From: Lysinibacillus piscis | Lineage (GTDB): Bacteria > Bacillota > Bacilli > Bacillales_A > Planococcaceae | Length of the DNA stretch: 64,000 nt | Assembly (NCBI RefSeq): GCF_026012395.1 | Contig: NZ_BRZA01000001.1 | Coordinates: 1,178,001 to 1,242,000 of the forward strand | Direction of reading: 5' to 3' | Shown here: positions 54,548 through 62,658 of the stretch, one piece after another | Layout of the letters: every line of letters begins with the position of its first letter | Numbering within the stretch: position 1 is the first letter of the stretch | Notes under the pieces: generated by a model | What the model saw: the letters and a program-made list of their open reading frames with translations, nothing else | What the model was told of the DNA's origin: nothing | Database searches by the model: none | Program-made: the position numbers and the translations under genes

Positions 54548-57502
54548 TTATTGTAAATTCATCGCCCGATACATAAACGCTACAAATTGCGCACGTGTGA
54601 GAGGATCATTCGGTTTAAAATAGCCATTCGAGCCTAAAGCGATTCCTTCTCGTTCTAACGCTGTGATATAGTGATAACCCCAATGTGTTTCATCTATATC
54701 CTTAAAGGAGCTTGTGCCACCTAATGGCATTTTCAACGCTGTTACCAGAATTTTAGCCATTTGTGCACGTGTTATTATTGCATCGGGATTAAATGCTCCT
54801 TTTGAACCGTCGATAATACCTGCCTGTTGGAGCTTAGTAATTGCTTCGTAATATGGATGACTTGCTGACACATCTGTAAATGGTGTTATCTCTCGAATTG
54901 CTTCTAGTTCAAAGGCACGTGCTATCATTACCACTACATGTTGACGTTTAATAAATTCATTTGGTCGGAATGTACCGTCTGGATAACCTGTAATAATGCC
55001 ACGAGATGTAATGTCCTCAATCATTTCTTGTGCCCAATTATTTTTTATATCACTAAAAGTAATAACAGGTTTCGATGGCTTTTCTGGTATTGGTGTTGGA
55101 ATCGGTTGGCTATTATTCTCCAGCCATTTCGCATACAGTTTCGTTGTTGTTTTTACACGATCTGTTGCAAAATTCCATTTTGTGATGAAAGTCGGTTCTT
55201 TATACCAGCCATCAAATATATAGCCTGCTTTCACTGGAATTGGTGGATCTTTAATAAATTCATTCTCTGTAATCATTTGGTTGTCTAATAGTGTGCCACC
55301 ATTTGTTTCAAACCATACTGTAAATCGCTCTGGTAAACTCTCTTCAACCATCGGTACACTGTTATATAGCCATTTTGCATATAATGTTCGAGTTTCAGTT
55401 ACAACATCAATCACAAAATTCCACTTTATTTTGAATGTAGGTTCCTTATACCAGCCACCAAATGTATAGCCTGCTTTCGTTGGTGTTGGCGGTTCAATTA
55501 CTGCTGCATCATGTGTTACTATTTGACTTGGTATGGCATTTCCTCCACCTGTATCGAAAGTTAATGTATACTGCACTACCTTCCATTGTGCATACAGTGT
55601 AACATTGTCTGCCTCCATACGCAGAACATCCGTTATCATTGTGCCTTCCCCATTTTTTTGCGTATTCCATCCCACAAATGTATATCCCATTCGTGCAAGA
55701 CTTCCTTTATCCGCCACCGTTACAATTTGACTTTCTTCATACTCTGTGACATCTGTTGGTACAATTCCTATCGTTGCACCATTACCATCATACGTCACTT
55801 TGTACAATGGATTCCATTGCGCATACAGTATAACATCTGCTGTTTTTATAGCCACTTTACTTCCTACTGTATAAAATGTGCCACTACCATCTTTTTCTGT
55901 ATTCCAACCTTTAAATAGATGCTGTGCTCGAATAAGGCTTCCTTTATCCACTGTTGTTGCCTGTTGACCTTCTTTATATCCAACGCTATCAGTTGGAACA
56001 GTTCCTGCCGTTGCACCATTGCTATCATATATCACTCTATATAACGGCTCCCATTGTGCGTACAATGTAATATCTTTTGCTTCTATAGCTACTTTACTTC
56101 CTATCGCATAAAATGTACCACTACCATCTTTTTCTGTATTCCACCCTGTAAATACATGTTTTTCTCGCACAAGATTCCCTTGATCCGCTACAGTTACGCT
56201 GGCTCCAGCCTCATATAATTGCGTGTCCTCTGGCGTACTTCCTCCTGTTGCACCATTGCTATCATAGTTCACTTCATAAGTTATATGCCATTGTGCATAG
56301 AGTCTATCGACAGTGCTCGGTACAATATAACCAGTCCCATACTTTGTGCCACTACCGTCTGGATTCACACTCCAATAAATAAATTCCCCATTCTTCGGTG
56401 GTGTTAAACCTGTATCACTCGGTGCAATAAATTGACCATCCACACGAACCATTGATAGGATATTTTCACTCCCAACACGCCCTGTGCCAAGATGAAGTAT
56501 CATTACTTCTAAGTCATTAGCACTACCTACTTCAAGGACTGGACGGAATCCCCAGTTAGATAAACTCCCCTCACTTTTTGAATTATAAATCAAATTGTGG
56601 GGATCTATATGTCCTCTCCCGCCTCGTATCGTGTACAATGTTGGATGTGTATCCTGTATCCAAGAAAACGGAGCCCAATTTTTTAGCCAACTAGCATTTT
56701 TATTTAAGATTTGATCCCATTCATTTGTAGTAGGGTTGGCAGATTTATCAATATCCACTCGTTCATTTCCCCCACTTAATGAACGTATTGTATAATAATT
56801 ATTATAAGGTCTGCCGAAAATCAAGTTATTGTCCCTCAATGTATTCCATGAAACAAGATTTGTGACGATATAATCTGCCACAAAAAGACTACGGTCACTT
56901 GCAATGGCATTTGTCGTTGCTTCTGCCCTGCCATCTGCTGAACTATCGAGACTATAAGCATTGATTGTTCCTACATAAGTAAATGGTACATACTGTAGCC
57001 TCGTATCAGGCAACGCAGTATTTACTGTGCCTGGTATACTTTGTCCTGACAAATCAAAGTAGTAGGTTTGTCCTGTTGGAAGTGTAAATTGTTCGGCAGA
57101 TAATGCCCCCAAAAGCATAGTCTTACGTTTGGCTTGCACTGTCACTTTAATTGTGGGTAGTTGGGTATCCTTTGCTATTGTTAGATTGTTCGGTAAATTC
57201 AATGTAGGTGTAAAGATATAGTTACCTGCTGTATGCCCATCATAAGTTGGACTACTGTTCCATTTAGATACCGCAATTGTTGCTGTAGCGTCTGTTGTTA
57301 CTGTCGTTATCAGCTCTTTTGGTAAAGTAAGCTCAGTGTATTCTGTGCCTACCTGAACCGTTTGAACTGTAATATCCCCTGCTAAATCCACAAAGGCCGT
57401 AATCACTTCAGAATCCTGTGCCTCGCCCTCAGCAAAAGTCATTGTTGGTAGCATAGTCAACACCATGCACACTGAAATCAGTATTTTGATAATTTGTTTC
57501 AT
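54548..57502 (-). CDS. SLH-anchored surface protein with lectin-like N-domain and InlB repeats
   Basis: A 984-residue exported protein. Signal peptide to about residue 24. Residues about 30-130 look like a bacterial immunoglobulin-type domain. Residues about 150-350 contain YNNYYTIRSLSGG and SLSNWGFRPVLEV, a pattern recalling formylglycine-enzyme or C-type-lectin folds; this is not certain. Residues about 375-800 hold at least six InlB-type repeats (VTYDGNGATxGxVPxD, FTGWNTEKDGSGT, then the GWYKEPTF type). Three SLH modules (ITFSDIKNNWAQEM to the end) complete it. It is the cluster gene closest to the divergent two-component system and has a CATTAAG element 89 bp upstream. Confidence 0.92.
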   Translation of the reverse strand: MKQIIKILISVCMVLTMLPTMTFAEGEAQDSEVITAFVDLAGDITVQTVQVGTEYTELTLPKELITTVTTDATATIAVSKWNSSPTYDGHTAGNYIFTPTLNLPNNLTIAKDTQLPTIKVTVQAKRKTMLLGALSAEQFTLPTGQTYYFDLSGQSIPGTVNTALPDTRLQYVPFTYVGTINAYSLDSSADGRAEATTNAIASDRSLFVADYIVTNLVSWNTLRDNNLIFGRPYNNYYTIRSLSGGNERVDIDKSANPTTNEWDQILNKNASWLKNWAPFSWIQDTHPTLYTIRGGRGHIDPHNLIYNSKSEGSLSNWGFRPVLEVGSANDLEVMILHLGTGRVGSENILSMVRVDGQFIAPSDTGLTPPKNGEFIYWSVNPDGSGTKYGTGYIVPSTVDRLYAQWHITYEVNYDSNGATGGSTPEDTQLYEAGASVTVADQGNLVREKHVFTGWNTEKDGSGTFYAIGSKVAIEAKDITLYAQWEPLYRVIYDSNGATAGTVPTDSVGYKEGQQATTVDKGSLIRAQHLFKGWNTEKDGSGTFYTVGSKVAIKTADVILYAQWNPLYKVTYDGNGATIGIVPTDVTEYEESQIVTVADKGSLARMGYTFVGWNTQKNGEGTMITDVLRMEADNVTLYAQWKVVQYTLTFDTGGGNAIPSQIVTHDAAVIEPPTPTKAGYTFGGWYKEPTFKIKWNFVIDVVTETRTLYAKWLYNSVPMVEESLPERFTVWFETNGGTLLDNQMITENEFIKDPPIPVKAGYIFDGWYKEPTFITKWNFATDRVKTTTKLYAKWLENNSQPIPTPIPEKPSKPVITFSDIKNNWAQEMIEDITSRGIITGYPDGTFRPNEFIKRQHVVVMIARAFELEAIREITPFTDVSASHPYYEAITKLQQAGIIDGSKGAFNPDAIITRAQMAKILVTALKMPLGGTSSFKDIDETHWGYHYITALEREGIALGSNGYFKPNDPLTRAQFVAFMYRAMNLQ

Positions 57503-57590
57503 TGTCTGATTACCTCCTATTTGTTTTCATTTCCCTCTGTGAATAGATGACGAGTATATGGCTTCACTATCAAATATTGCTTGTTCCACT

Positions 57591-57643
57591 TATTATTAAT
57601 CTATCAAATAAAAACAAGACTTTTCTTAATGAAATCTTAATGG
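57591..57643 (-). promoter_or_regulatory. conserved direct-repeat promoter element, copy 4 (intergenic with response regulator gene)
   Basis: CATTAAGATTTCATTAAGA on the minus strand (57624-57642), then 17 bp, then TGATAG (57601-57606). It is 89 bp upstream of the 54.5-kb gene and also lies 6 bp upstream of the -35 of the divergent response-regulator promoter, so it could serve both directions. Confidence 0.75.
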
Positions 57644-57648
57644 ACTCG

Positions 57649-57677
57649 TGACGGGAGGTTTTTTTATCAGTTATAAT
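57649..57677 (+). promoter_or_regulatory. promoter of the two-component operon
   Basis: -35-like TGACGG (57649-57654), 17 bp, consensus -10 TATAAT (57672-57677), followed by GGAGG and the ATG at 57696. Confidence 0.65.
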
Positions 57678-57695
57678 CGAGAATGGAGGCGATAA

Positions 57696-58385
57696 ATGAT
57701 GAATCGAATTCTAGTAGTGGATGATGAGGCGGATGTTCGCCAGCTAATCCGACTACACTTACAGCAAGCGGAAATGTGTGTATGTGAAGCTGTATCAGGG
57801 TATGATGCCATTGCTCAACTAGGTGAACGCGCATTTGATATGATTATTTTGGATTTAATGATGGATGATGGGAATGGCTTTGAGGTATTACACTATTTAA
57901 AAGAGCAACGTTTACAGTCACTCGTCATTGCATTAAGTGCTAGACGGGAAATAGAAGATAAAATTACGATACTTGGATTAGGCGCTGATGATTATGTGAC
58001 AAAGCCATTTAGCCCAGTTGAACTTGTGGCACGTGTACAGGCACATTTAAGACGACATTCTTCAAAACCTCTTCATCAAACAAACACCATACGCTTAAAT
58101 AAATTGGTACTCGAAATCGACAATACTACCTTACATTACAATGAGAAAAAACAACAACTAACAATTATTGAATGTCAGCTTTTGCAATTATTTATGCGTA
58201 ATGCGGATTGTGTTCTAACGAAAAGAGAAATTTATGAGCAGATTTGGCAACATAAACATTATGACGATAATAATTTAAGCGTTTTTATTAGCCGACTACG
58301 CAAAATATTAGAGAAAACAACTGGCAACCAGCATATTCGTAGTATTCGAGGGATAGGTTATCAGTTTTCGGGAGATGAACTTTGA
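57696..58385 (+). CDS. OmpR/PhoB-type response regulator
   Basis: A 229-residue two-domain regulator. The receiver domain has the acidic pair in RILVVDDEADV (Asp9-Asp10), the phospho-acceptor Asp53 in IILDLMMDD, and Lys103 in VTKPFSP. The C-terminal winged helix (residues about 130-229) ends with VFISRLRKILEKTTGNQHIRSIRGIGYQF, typical of the OmpR/PhoB family. Such regulators bind direct repeats spaced 11 bp as dimers, which matches the four elements in the adjacent gene cluster. The stop overlaps the histidine kinase start by 4 bp. Confidence 0.95.
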   Translation: MMNRILVVDDEADVRQLIRLHLQQAEMCVCEAVSGYDAIAQLGERAFDMIILDLMMDDGNGFEVLHYLKEQRLQSLVIALSARREIEDKITILGLGADDYVTKPFSPVELVARVQAHLRRHSSKPLHQTNTIRLNKLVLEIDNTTLHYNEKKQQLTIIECQLLQLFMRNADCVLTKREIYEQIWQHKHYDDNNLSVFISRLRKILEKTTGNQHIRSIRGIGYQFSGDEL

Positions 58386-59788
58386 AAAATCAGACTAAAA
58401 TGTGGCTTCTGATAATTATCAGTATTTTTAGTAGTCTTATTATTTTTATCGCTGCTAGCTTTATCATGGGTGATTTCGGCAACAAAGGATATGATATAGG
58501 CGATTTAAAGACGATTTCGAATGAGGTTCTTACAACTATCGACCAACAGGAAAAGGGAATTTCGTCAATATTAGATGCCGCACATGCTGAACATCCGGCA
58601 GTTCATTTTGAATGGATACAAGCAGATGGTACAGCCATTTATAATACGGCTGGTACTCCTCAAAATTATGATTTTCAACAATTAGCCGATCATTTCCTCA
58701 GCATCCCCTATAATCTTTGGACAGAGGGGGAGACGATTAGCCTTGTGTATAAAACACATTTACAACAGCAACCCTATTATTTGCTAATGAAATTACCTAG
58801 TACAGCGATGCAGCCAGGGCAAGTTTACTTTTTCCTTCGTACAACCAAAGTCCTTTTAACATTGCTATTACCTTTAATCATTGCTTTTATGGTGCCATAC
58901 TTACTCGCTATTTGGTTCTTTTCTCGGATGAACCGACGCATTCATAAACTCAATCATGCACTTACCCAAGTGAATCTTCAAAAGGATATTATTGTACTAC
59001 AGGATACTTCTAAGGATGAAATAGGACAACTGACACAGCATTATAATTCGATGGTAGAGCGTATTCAAAGTCAGGTTATTGAAATTGAGCAATTTGACAA
59101 TAAACGAAAACAGCTGTTATCTAATCTTTCTCATGATTTACGAACACCATTAACAATGATTTTAGGCTATGCGGAAACAATTCGTAATGGCTTATATAAA
59201 GATGACCGAGAGCTACAATCTAGTGCCAAAATTATTTTGCAACGTTCTCGTTATATGGATAAATTATTAGACCAATTGCTAGATATTACAAGACAAAATA
59301 CCCATGCGTTGACATTACAACTCGCACCACATAATATCTCTGAAATGCTCCGAAAAATTTTGGCTGATTATTTATTATTTTTAGATGGTCAAGATTACAT
59401 AGTAGATGTTCATATTGAGGATACAGATATTATGATACATATCGATGTAGCATTAATGGAGCGTGCCATTCGTAATATAATCGACAATGCCCTTCGTTAT
59501 GGTAAGGAAGGTCACTATCTTGGTATTATCCTAAAAGAACAACAAAACGATGTATGGATTACCATTAAGGATAAGGGGCCAGGAATAGCCTCAGCAGAGC
59601 AAGAACGTATCTTTGAAAGATTTTATCGTGTCCATCAAGGGCGGCAAGGAGATGGGCTTGGCATTGGGTTATCCATTGTACAGGAAATTGTGGACTTACA
59701 TCAAGCTAGTATCCATGTAACAAGCGTTCCTTATGAAGAAACATTATTTCAAATACGACTTCCTAAAAAAGAGGACGAGCTCAACTAA
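58382..59788 (+). CDS. sensor histidine kinase
   Basis: A 468-residue membrane kinase. Transmembrane helices are near residues 8-30 and 155-180, flanking an extracytoplasmic sensor of about 125 residues of no recognised family. A HAMP region (about 180-235) leads to the DHp domain with LSNLSHDLRTPLTMILGY (His251). The catalytic domain has NIIDNALRYG (N box), DKGPGIA (G1) and GDGLGIGLSIV (G2). It starts at TTG overlapping the response-regulator stop codon, so both are co-translated. The sensed signal is unknown; its position next to surface-protein genes suggests envelope or surface conditions. Confidence 0.94.
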   Translation: MKNQTKMWLLIIISIFSSLIIFIAASFIMGDFGNKGYDIGDLKTISNEVLTTIDQQEKGISSILDAAHAEHPAVHFEWIQADGTAIYNTAGTPQNYDFQQLADHFLSIPYNLWTEGETISLVYKTHLQQQPYYLLMKLPSTAMQPGQVYFFLRTTKVLLTLLLPLIIAFMVPYLLAIWFFSRMNRRIHKLNHALTQVNLQKDIIVLQDTSKDEIGQLTQHYNSMVERIQSQVIEIEQFDNKRKQLLSNLSHDLRTPLTMILGYAETIRNGLYKDDRELQSSAKIILQRSRYMDKLLDQLLDITRQNTHALTLQLAPHNISEMLRKILADYLLFLDGQDYIVDVHIEDTDIMIHIDVALMERAIRNIIDNALRYGKEGHYLGIILKEQQNDVWITIKDKGPGIASAEQERIFERFYRVHQGRQGDGLGIGLSIVQEIVDLHQASIHVTSVPYEETLFQIRLPKKEDELN

Positions 59789-59799
59789 TCATGAGCTCG
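59776..59799. terminator. hairpin at the kinase/propeller gene junction
   Basis: Perfect 8-bp stem CGAGCTCA / TGAGCTCG overlapping the kinase stop codon; there is no clear T-tract, so termination is uncertain. Confidence 0.35.
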
Positions 59800-59812
59800 C
59801 CCCTTTATGATG

Positions 59813-61924
59813 CTATTTAATTGGAAGGGTATCTAATGCTTTGAAATCTGTTAATTGATAGCTTTTTACTTCATTTGGTGCAATTGTGTAGAGTGCATCT
59901 CCACTATAGACAACACGTTGCACAAGTTGCTCCCAATTTTCATACTGCGCACCATCACTTTTTTGAATGATGTTAGCCTTCAGTGTAATGCCCTTTTCTG
60001 CTGTAATTTCATAAATTTGTGCTCCTTGTCCTTGGTAAACAACCTCATCCTTTTTACCCTCATCATATAAAATCACTGGGAAGCCATAGTAGTTGTAGTC
60101 TTTATGGCGGAACAAGGCTTTAGGATTGTATTGCACCTCTGAATGAGAGCCCTTGCCACCAATTTTTACGGTTGCCTGCTCTTTTGGATTTTTAAAATCT
60201 GATACATCAAACAATGACATCTTCATATTCGTCGTTACTGTAAAATTACGTTTTGAATACGCATCATAACGTTGCTCTGTGTCATAACCAATGCCGATTA
60301 AATGTGTATCATCTAATGGGTGTAAATAGTTGCTGAAGCCTGGAATTTTCAGCTCACCAAGTACTGCTGGGTTCTTTGGATTAGCAACATCAATGACGAA
60401 TAGTGGGTCCACTTGCTTAAAGGTTACCATATAAGCTTTATCACCCATAAAGCGTGCAGAGTAAATTTTTTCACCTGGTGCTAAATCTTTAACTGCCCCA
60501 AGCTCTTTTAGCTGCTCATCTAAAATGAATAGATGGTTGCGAGATATATCTTTCTCATCCCATGTGTTACCTTCTGTTGTAGCAATGCGGAAATTGCCTT
60601 TATATTCATCCATTGAATATTGATTTAATACCGTTCCTTTTACTTCGGCTGTGCCAACAAAATTCAAGTTCGTCCCATCTACAGTCCATTTAAAAATTTG
60701 TGTATCTACTGCTCGTGGCATCCAAATCATATCCATCACCATTCGACCTGCTGGCATGACCGTTTCGCCATTATACATCGGCGTTGTGAGATACAGGGAA
60801 TTTTCTGACATATATAGCCCACTACTACCACCTAAATAGCCCTTCGTATTCGCTGTAGCCTTTGCACCATTCTTTAAATTAATAGCTGTAATCAAGCTGT
60901 AAGTGCCATCCATTGTATTTGGTAAAATAGCTATTTTATCAATAGCTAAACTTCGATATGCTTTGCTTGCCATACTATCATACACTTTTGGCTTTAAATC
61001 AGGCGTAGCTTCTTCACGTAAAATCCAATAGTTTGGATGCATATTGCCAATTAAGTACAATGTATCCTTCGTAATACGCATATCTTGTAAATAGCCTTCT
61101 TGCCCAACCTCTCGCACAAGTTTTGGCTTCTGAGGATTAGAAATATCGTAAATCGTTGCCATTGTCATACTTGTACCCACTTTTTCAAGATACTCATCAC
61201 CAATCGCAATTAATAAATTTTGATAGATAGCTAGCTTGGAAATATACTGTGATTCTTTTAACTGAATTTTTGTTGCTAATGCTAAATTTTTAGGATTCTT
61301 TGCATTGACAACCATAATAGTACGATCCTTCACCGTATAAATATAGCCATCCTTGACAACAACGATATCGCCTTCTTCTACACCGTCTACCTGATTGTTT
61401 GTAGTAGAGGATTGCTCACTTTTATTAGAGGCTGTATCCGCTGCACTTTCAGACACTGCTGAAAAATTATCTGACTGCACATGCCTTGTCGATTGCTGAT
61501 TTGCCAGCACCACTTCAAAATATTGCTGTAGCTCTTTATCAGATTTAACCGTTTCAATTTTGTCAATTACATTAAACGAGATTACATGTGCTTTCGTTTT
61601 CAGTTCACTTTGTAAGAAAGCTTTCTCCTCTACATGTAATTGATAGCTTCCTACTGTTAGCTTACTGACAATAACCGTTTGTTGGTCTTCGCTTAATGTG
61701 ATGGTTGCTGTGACTTTTTCATTTTTTCCATTTGTCACATACACATCTCCCACTGCAATACTATCCTTTTTTAATTTTTGGCTAAAAGATGCTTGCCAGT
61801 TTTGTGTGTTCATAACTGTATTCACTGCCTTTGCCTCTGCTGTTGGTAGCATCATAAACGCTATAGTTAGTGGTAGCACAATAAGCGTTGCCACAACCAA
61901 TAGGACAATCCCTTTACTTTTCAT
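59813..61924 (-). CDS. secreted protein with C-terminal beta-propeller domain
   Basis: A 703-residue protein. The N-terminal hydrophobic segment (GIVLLVVATLIVLPLTIAFMML) is a signal peptide or anchor. Residues about 35-135 form an immunoglobulin-like segment. Residues about 150-700 match the Beta_propel family (PF09826 type): NNQVDGVEEGDIVVVKDGYIYTVKDRTIMVVNAKNPKNL, IYDISNPQKPKLVREV, VIDVANPKNPAVLGELKIPG, LFDVSDFKNPKEQATV. Members are secreted or membrane-attached and of unknown biochemistry. It is convergent with the two-component operon and has its own unit. Confidence 0.9.
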   Translation of the reverse strand: MKSKGIVLLVVATLIVLPLTIAFMMLPTAEAKAVNTVMNTQNWQASFSQKLKKDSIAVGDVYVTNGKNEKVTATITLSEDQQTVIVSKLTVGSYQLHVEEKAFLQSELKTKAHVISFNVIDKIETVKSDKELQQYFEVVLANQQSTRHVQSDNFSAVSESAADTASNKSEQSSTTNNQVDGVEEGDIVVVKDGYIYTVKDRTIMVVNAKNPKNLALATKIQLKESQYISKLAIYQNLLIAIGDEYLEKVGTSMTMATIYDISNPQKPKLVREVGQEGYLQDMRITKDTLYLIGNMHPNYWILREEATPDLKPKVYDSMASKAYRSLAIDKIAILPNTMDGTYSLITAINLKNGAKATANTKGYLGGSSGLYMSENSLYLTTPMYNGETVMPAGRMVMDMIWMPRAVDTQIFKWTVDGTNLNFVGTAEVKGTVLNQYSMDEYKGNFRIATTEGNTWDEKDISRNHLFILDEQLKELGAVKDLAPGEKIYSARFMGDKAYMVTFKQVDPLFVIDVANPKNPAVLGELKIPGFSNYLHPLDDTHLIGIGYDTEQRYDAYSKRNFTVTTNMKMSLFDVSDFKNPKEQATVKIGGKGSHSEVQYNPKALFRHKDYNYYGFPVILYDEGKKDEVVYQGQGAQIYEITAEKGITLKANIIQKSDGAQYENWEQLVQRVVYSGDALYTIAPNEVKSYQLTDFKALDTLPIK

Positions 61925-61995
61925 TTTCCCAGCTCCTTTATATTACTCGTTTACCAATTAGACTACTGGTTGTGCAAAAAGTTACACCATTTTTC

Positions 61996-62030
61996 AAAAA
62001 AGACTGTCGAGAAAAATTCTCAACAGTCTT
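61996..62030 (-). terminator. terminator of the ATPase-RloB pair
   Basis: Stem AAGACTGT / ACAGTCTT with inner GAGAA/TTCTC, followed on the minus strand by TTTTTTG; just downstream of the RloB-like gene. Confidence 0.88.
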
Positions 62031-62035
62031 CCATA

Positions 62036-62656
62036 CTAATCCCATTTATTTGGTGAATTTTCATTTAACATGTTTACAAGGTTATGTACAGTAGTAACAC
62101 CTACCTGAGTTGATGGACTTTCACCATGGAGTTCTCGGTCTGCATAACATCTTGTTGCTACCTCTATTGCCACCTTTTGACGACTTTTTAGTAACATATA
62201 GAGATTATCCATGTTTTTACTATACCCTTGCTTCTCTTTCAAAGTATTTTTGAAACTTTTATCTGCTTCTTTTTCTAACTCTTTCTGATGAATTTTTGGA
62301 GATTTCCCAAAGTGCATTAAAACCCATATTTCAAAGCATTTATTGCTGTAAGCAACCTCTATGCCATGTTTATTGGCTAAATCAATCGCTTGGTCAAAAT
62401 CTGTAAAATCATCTTTATCAAATACACACCATACACTATCATATTCATTTTGATTTTTAAATTCGAGCGCTTTTTCAACCAACTTACTCGTACCTTTATG
62501 AGATTTTTTCACATGAATAACACACCCACTATATGTTTCAAAGGCCTTAAAGTAATTCGGTTCGGTTTCTTCTCCACCACATACAATCAAGATACTTTTA
62601 TTCTCTTCCCTAGTGCCTGTTTTACGTTTTAAATGCGAAAAGCGATTTTTAGCCAT
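62036..62656 (-). CDS. rloB: RloB-like protein (TOPRIM-type, abortive-infection associated)
   Basis: A 206-residue cytoplasmic protein. The start KSILIVCGGEETEPNYFKAFE has the family's glutamate motif, and WCVFDKDDFTDFDQAI supplies the D-x-D pair, as expected of an RloB (PF13707) TOPRIM-like nuclease domain. CFEIWVLMHF is also typical of RloB. RloB proteins occur next to AAA ATPases in Campylobacter restriction-modification loci and in lactococcal AbiL-type phage-exclusion pairs. Here the ATG follows the ATPase stop after 2 bp, so the two are coupled. A phage-defence function is inferred from that pairing, not shown. Confidence 0.85.
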   Translation of the reverse strand: MAKNRFSHLKRKTGTREENKSILIVCGGEETEPNYFKAFETYSGCVIHVKKSHKGTSKLVEKALEFKNQNEYDSVWCVFDKDDFTDFDQAIDLANKHGIEVAYSNKCFEIWVLMHFGKSPKIHQKELEKEADKSFKNTLKEKQGYSKNMDNLYMLLKSRQKVAIEVATRCYADRELHGESPSTQVGVTTVHNLVNMLNENSPNKWD

Positions 62657-62658
62657 GC

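Noticed and set aside
39540..57502. Listeria-type internalin or virulence locus, because of InlB-like repeats and LRRs
   Set aside because: The InlB B repeat is widespread in non-pathogenic Firmicutes, the LRRs are BspA-type rather than internalin-type and attachment is by SLH rather than LPXTG, so no pathogenicity claim is supported.
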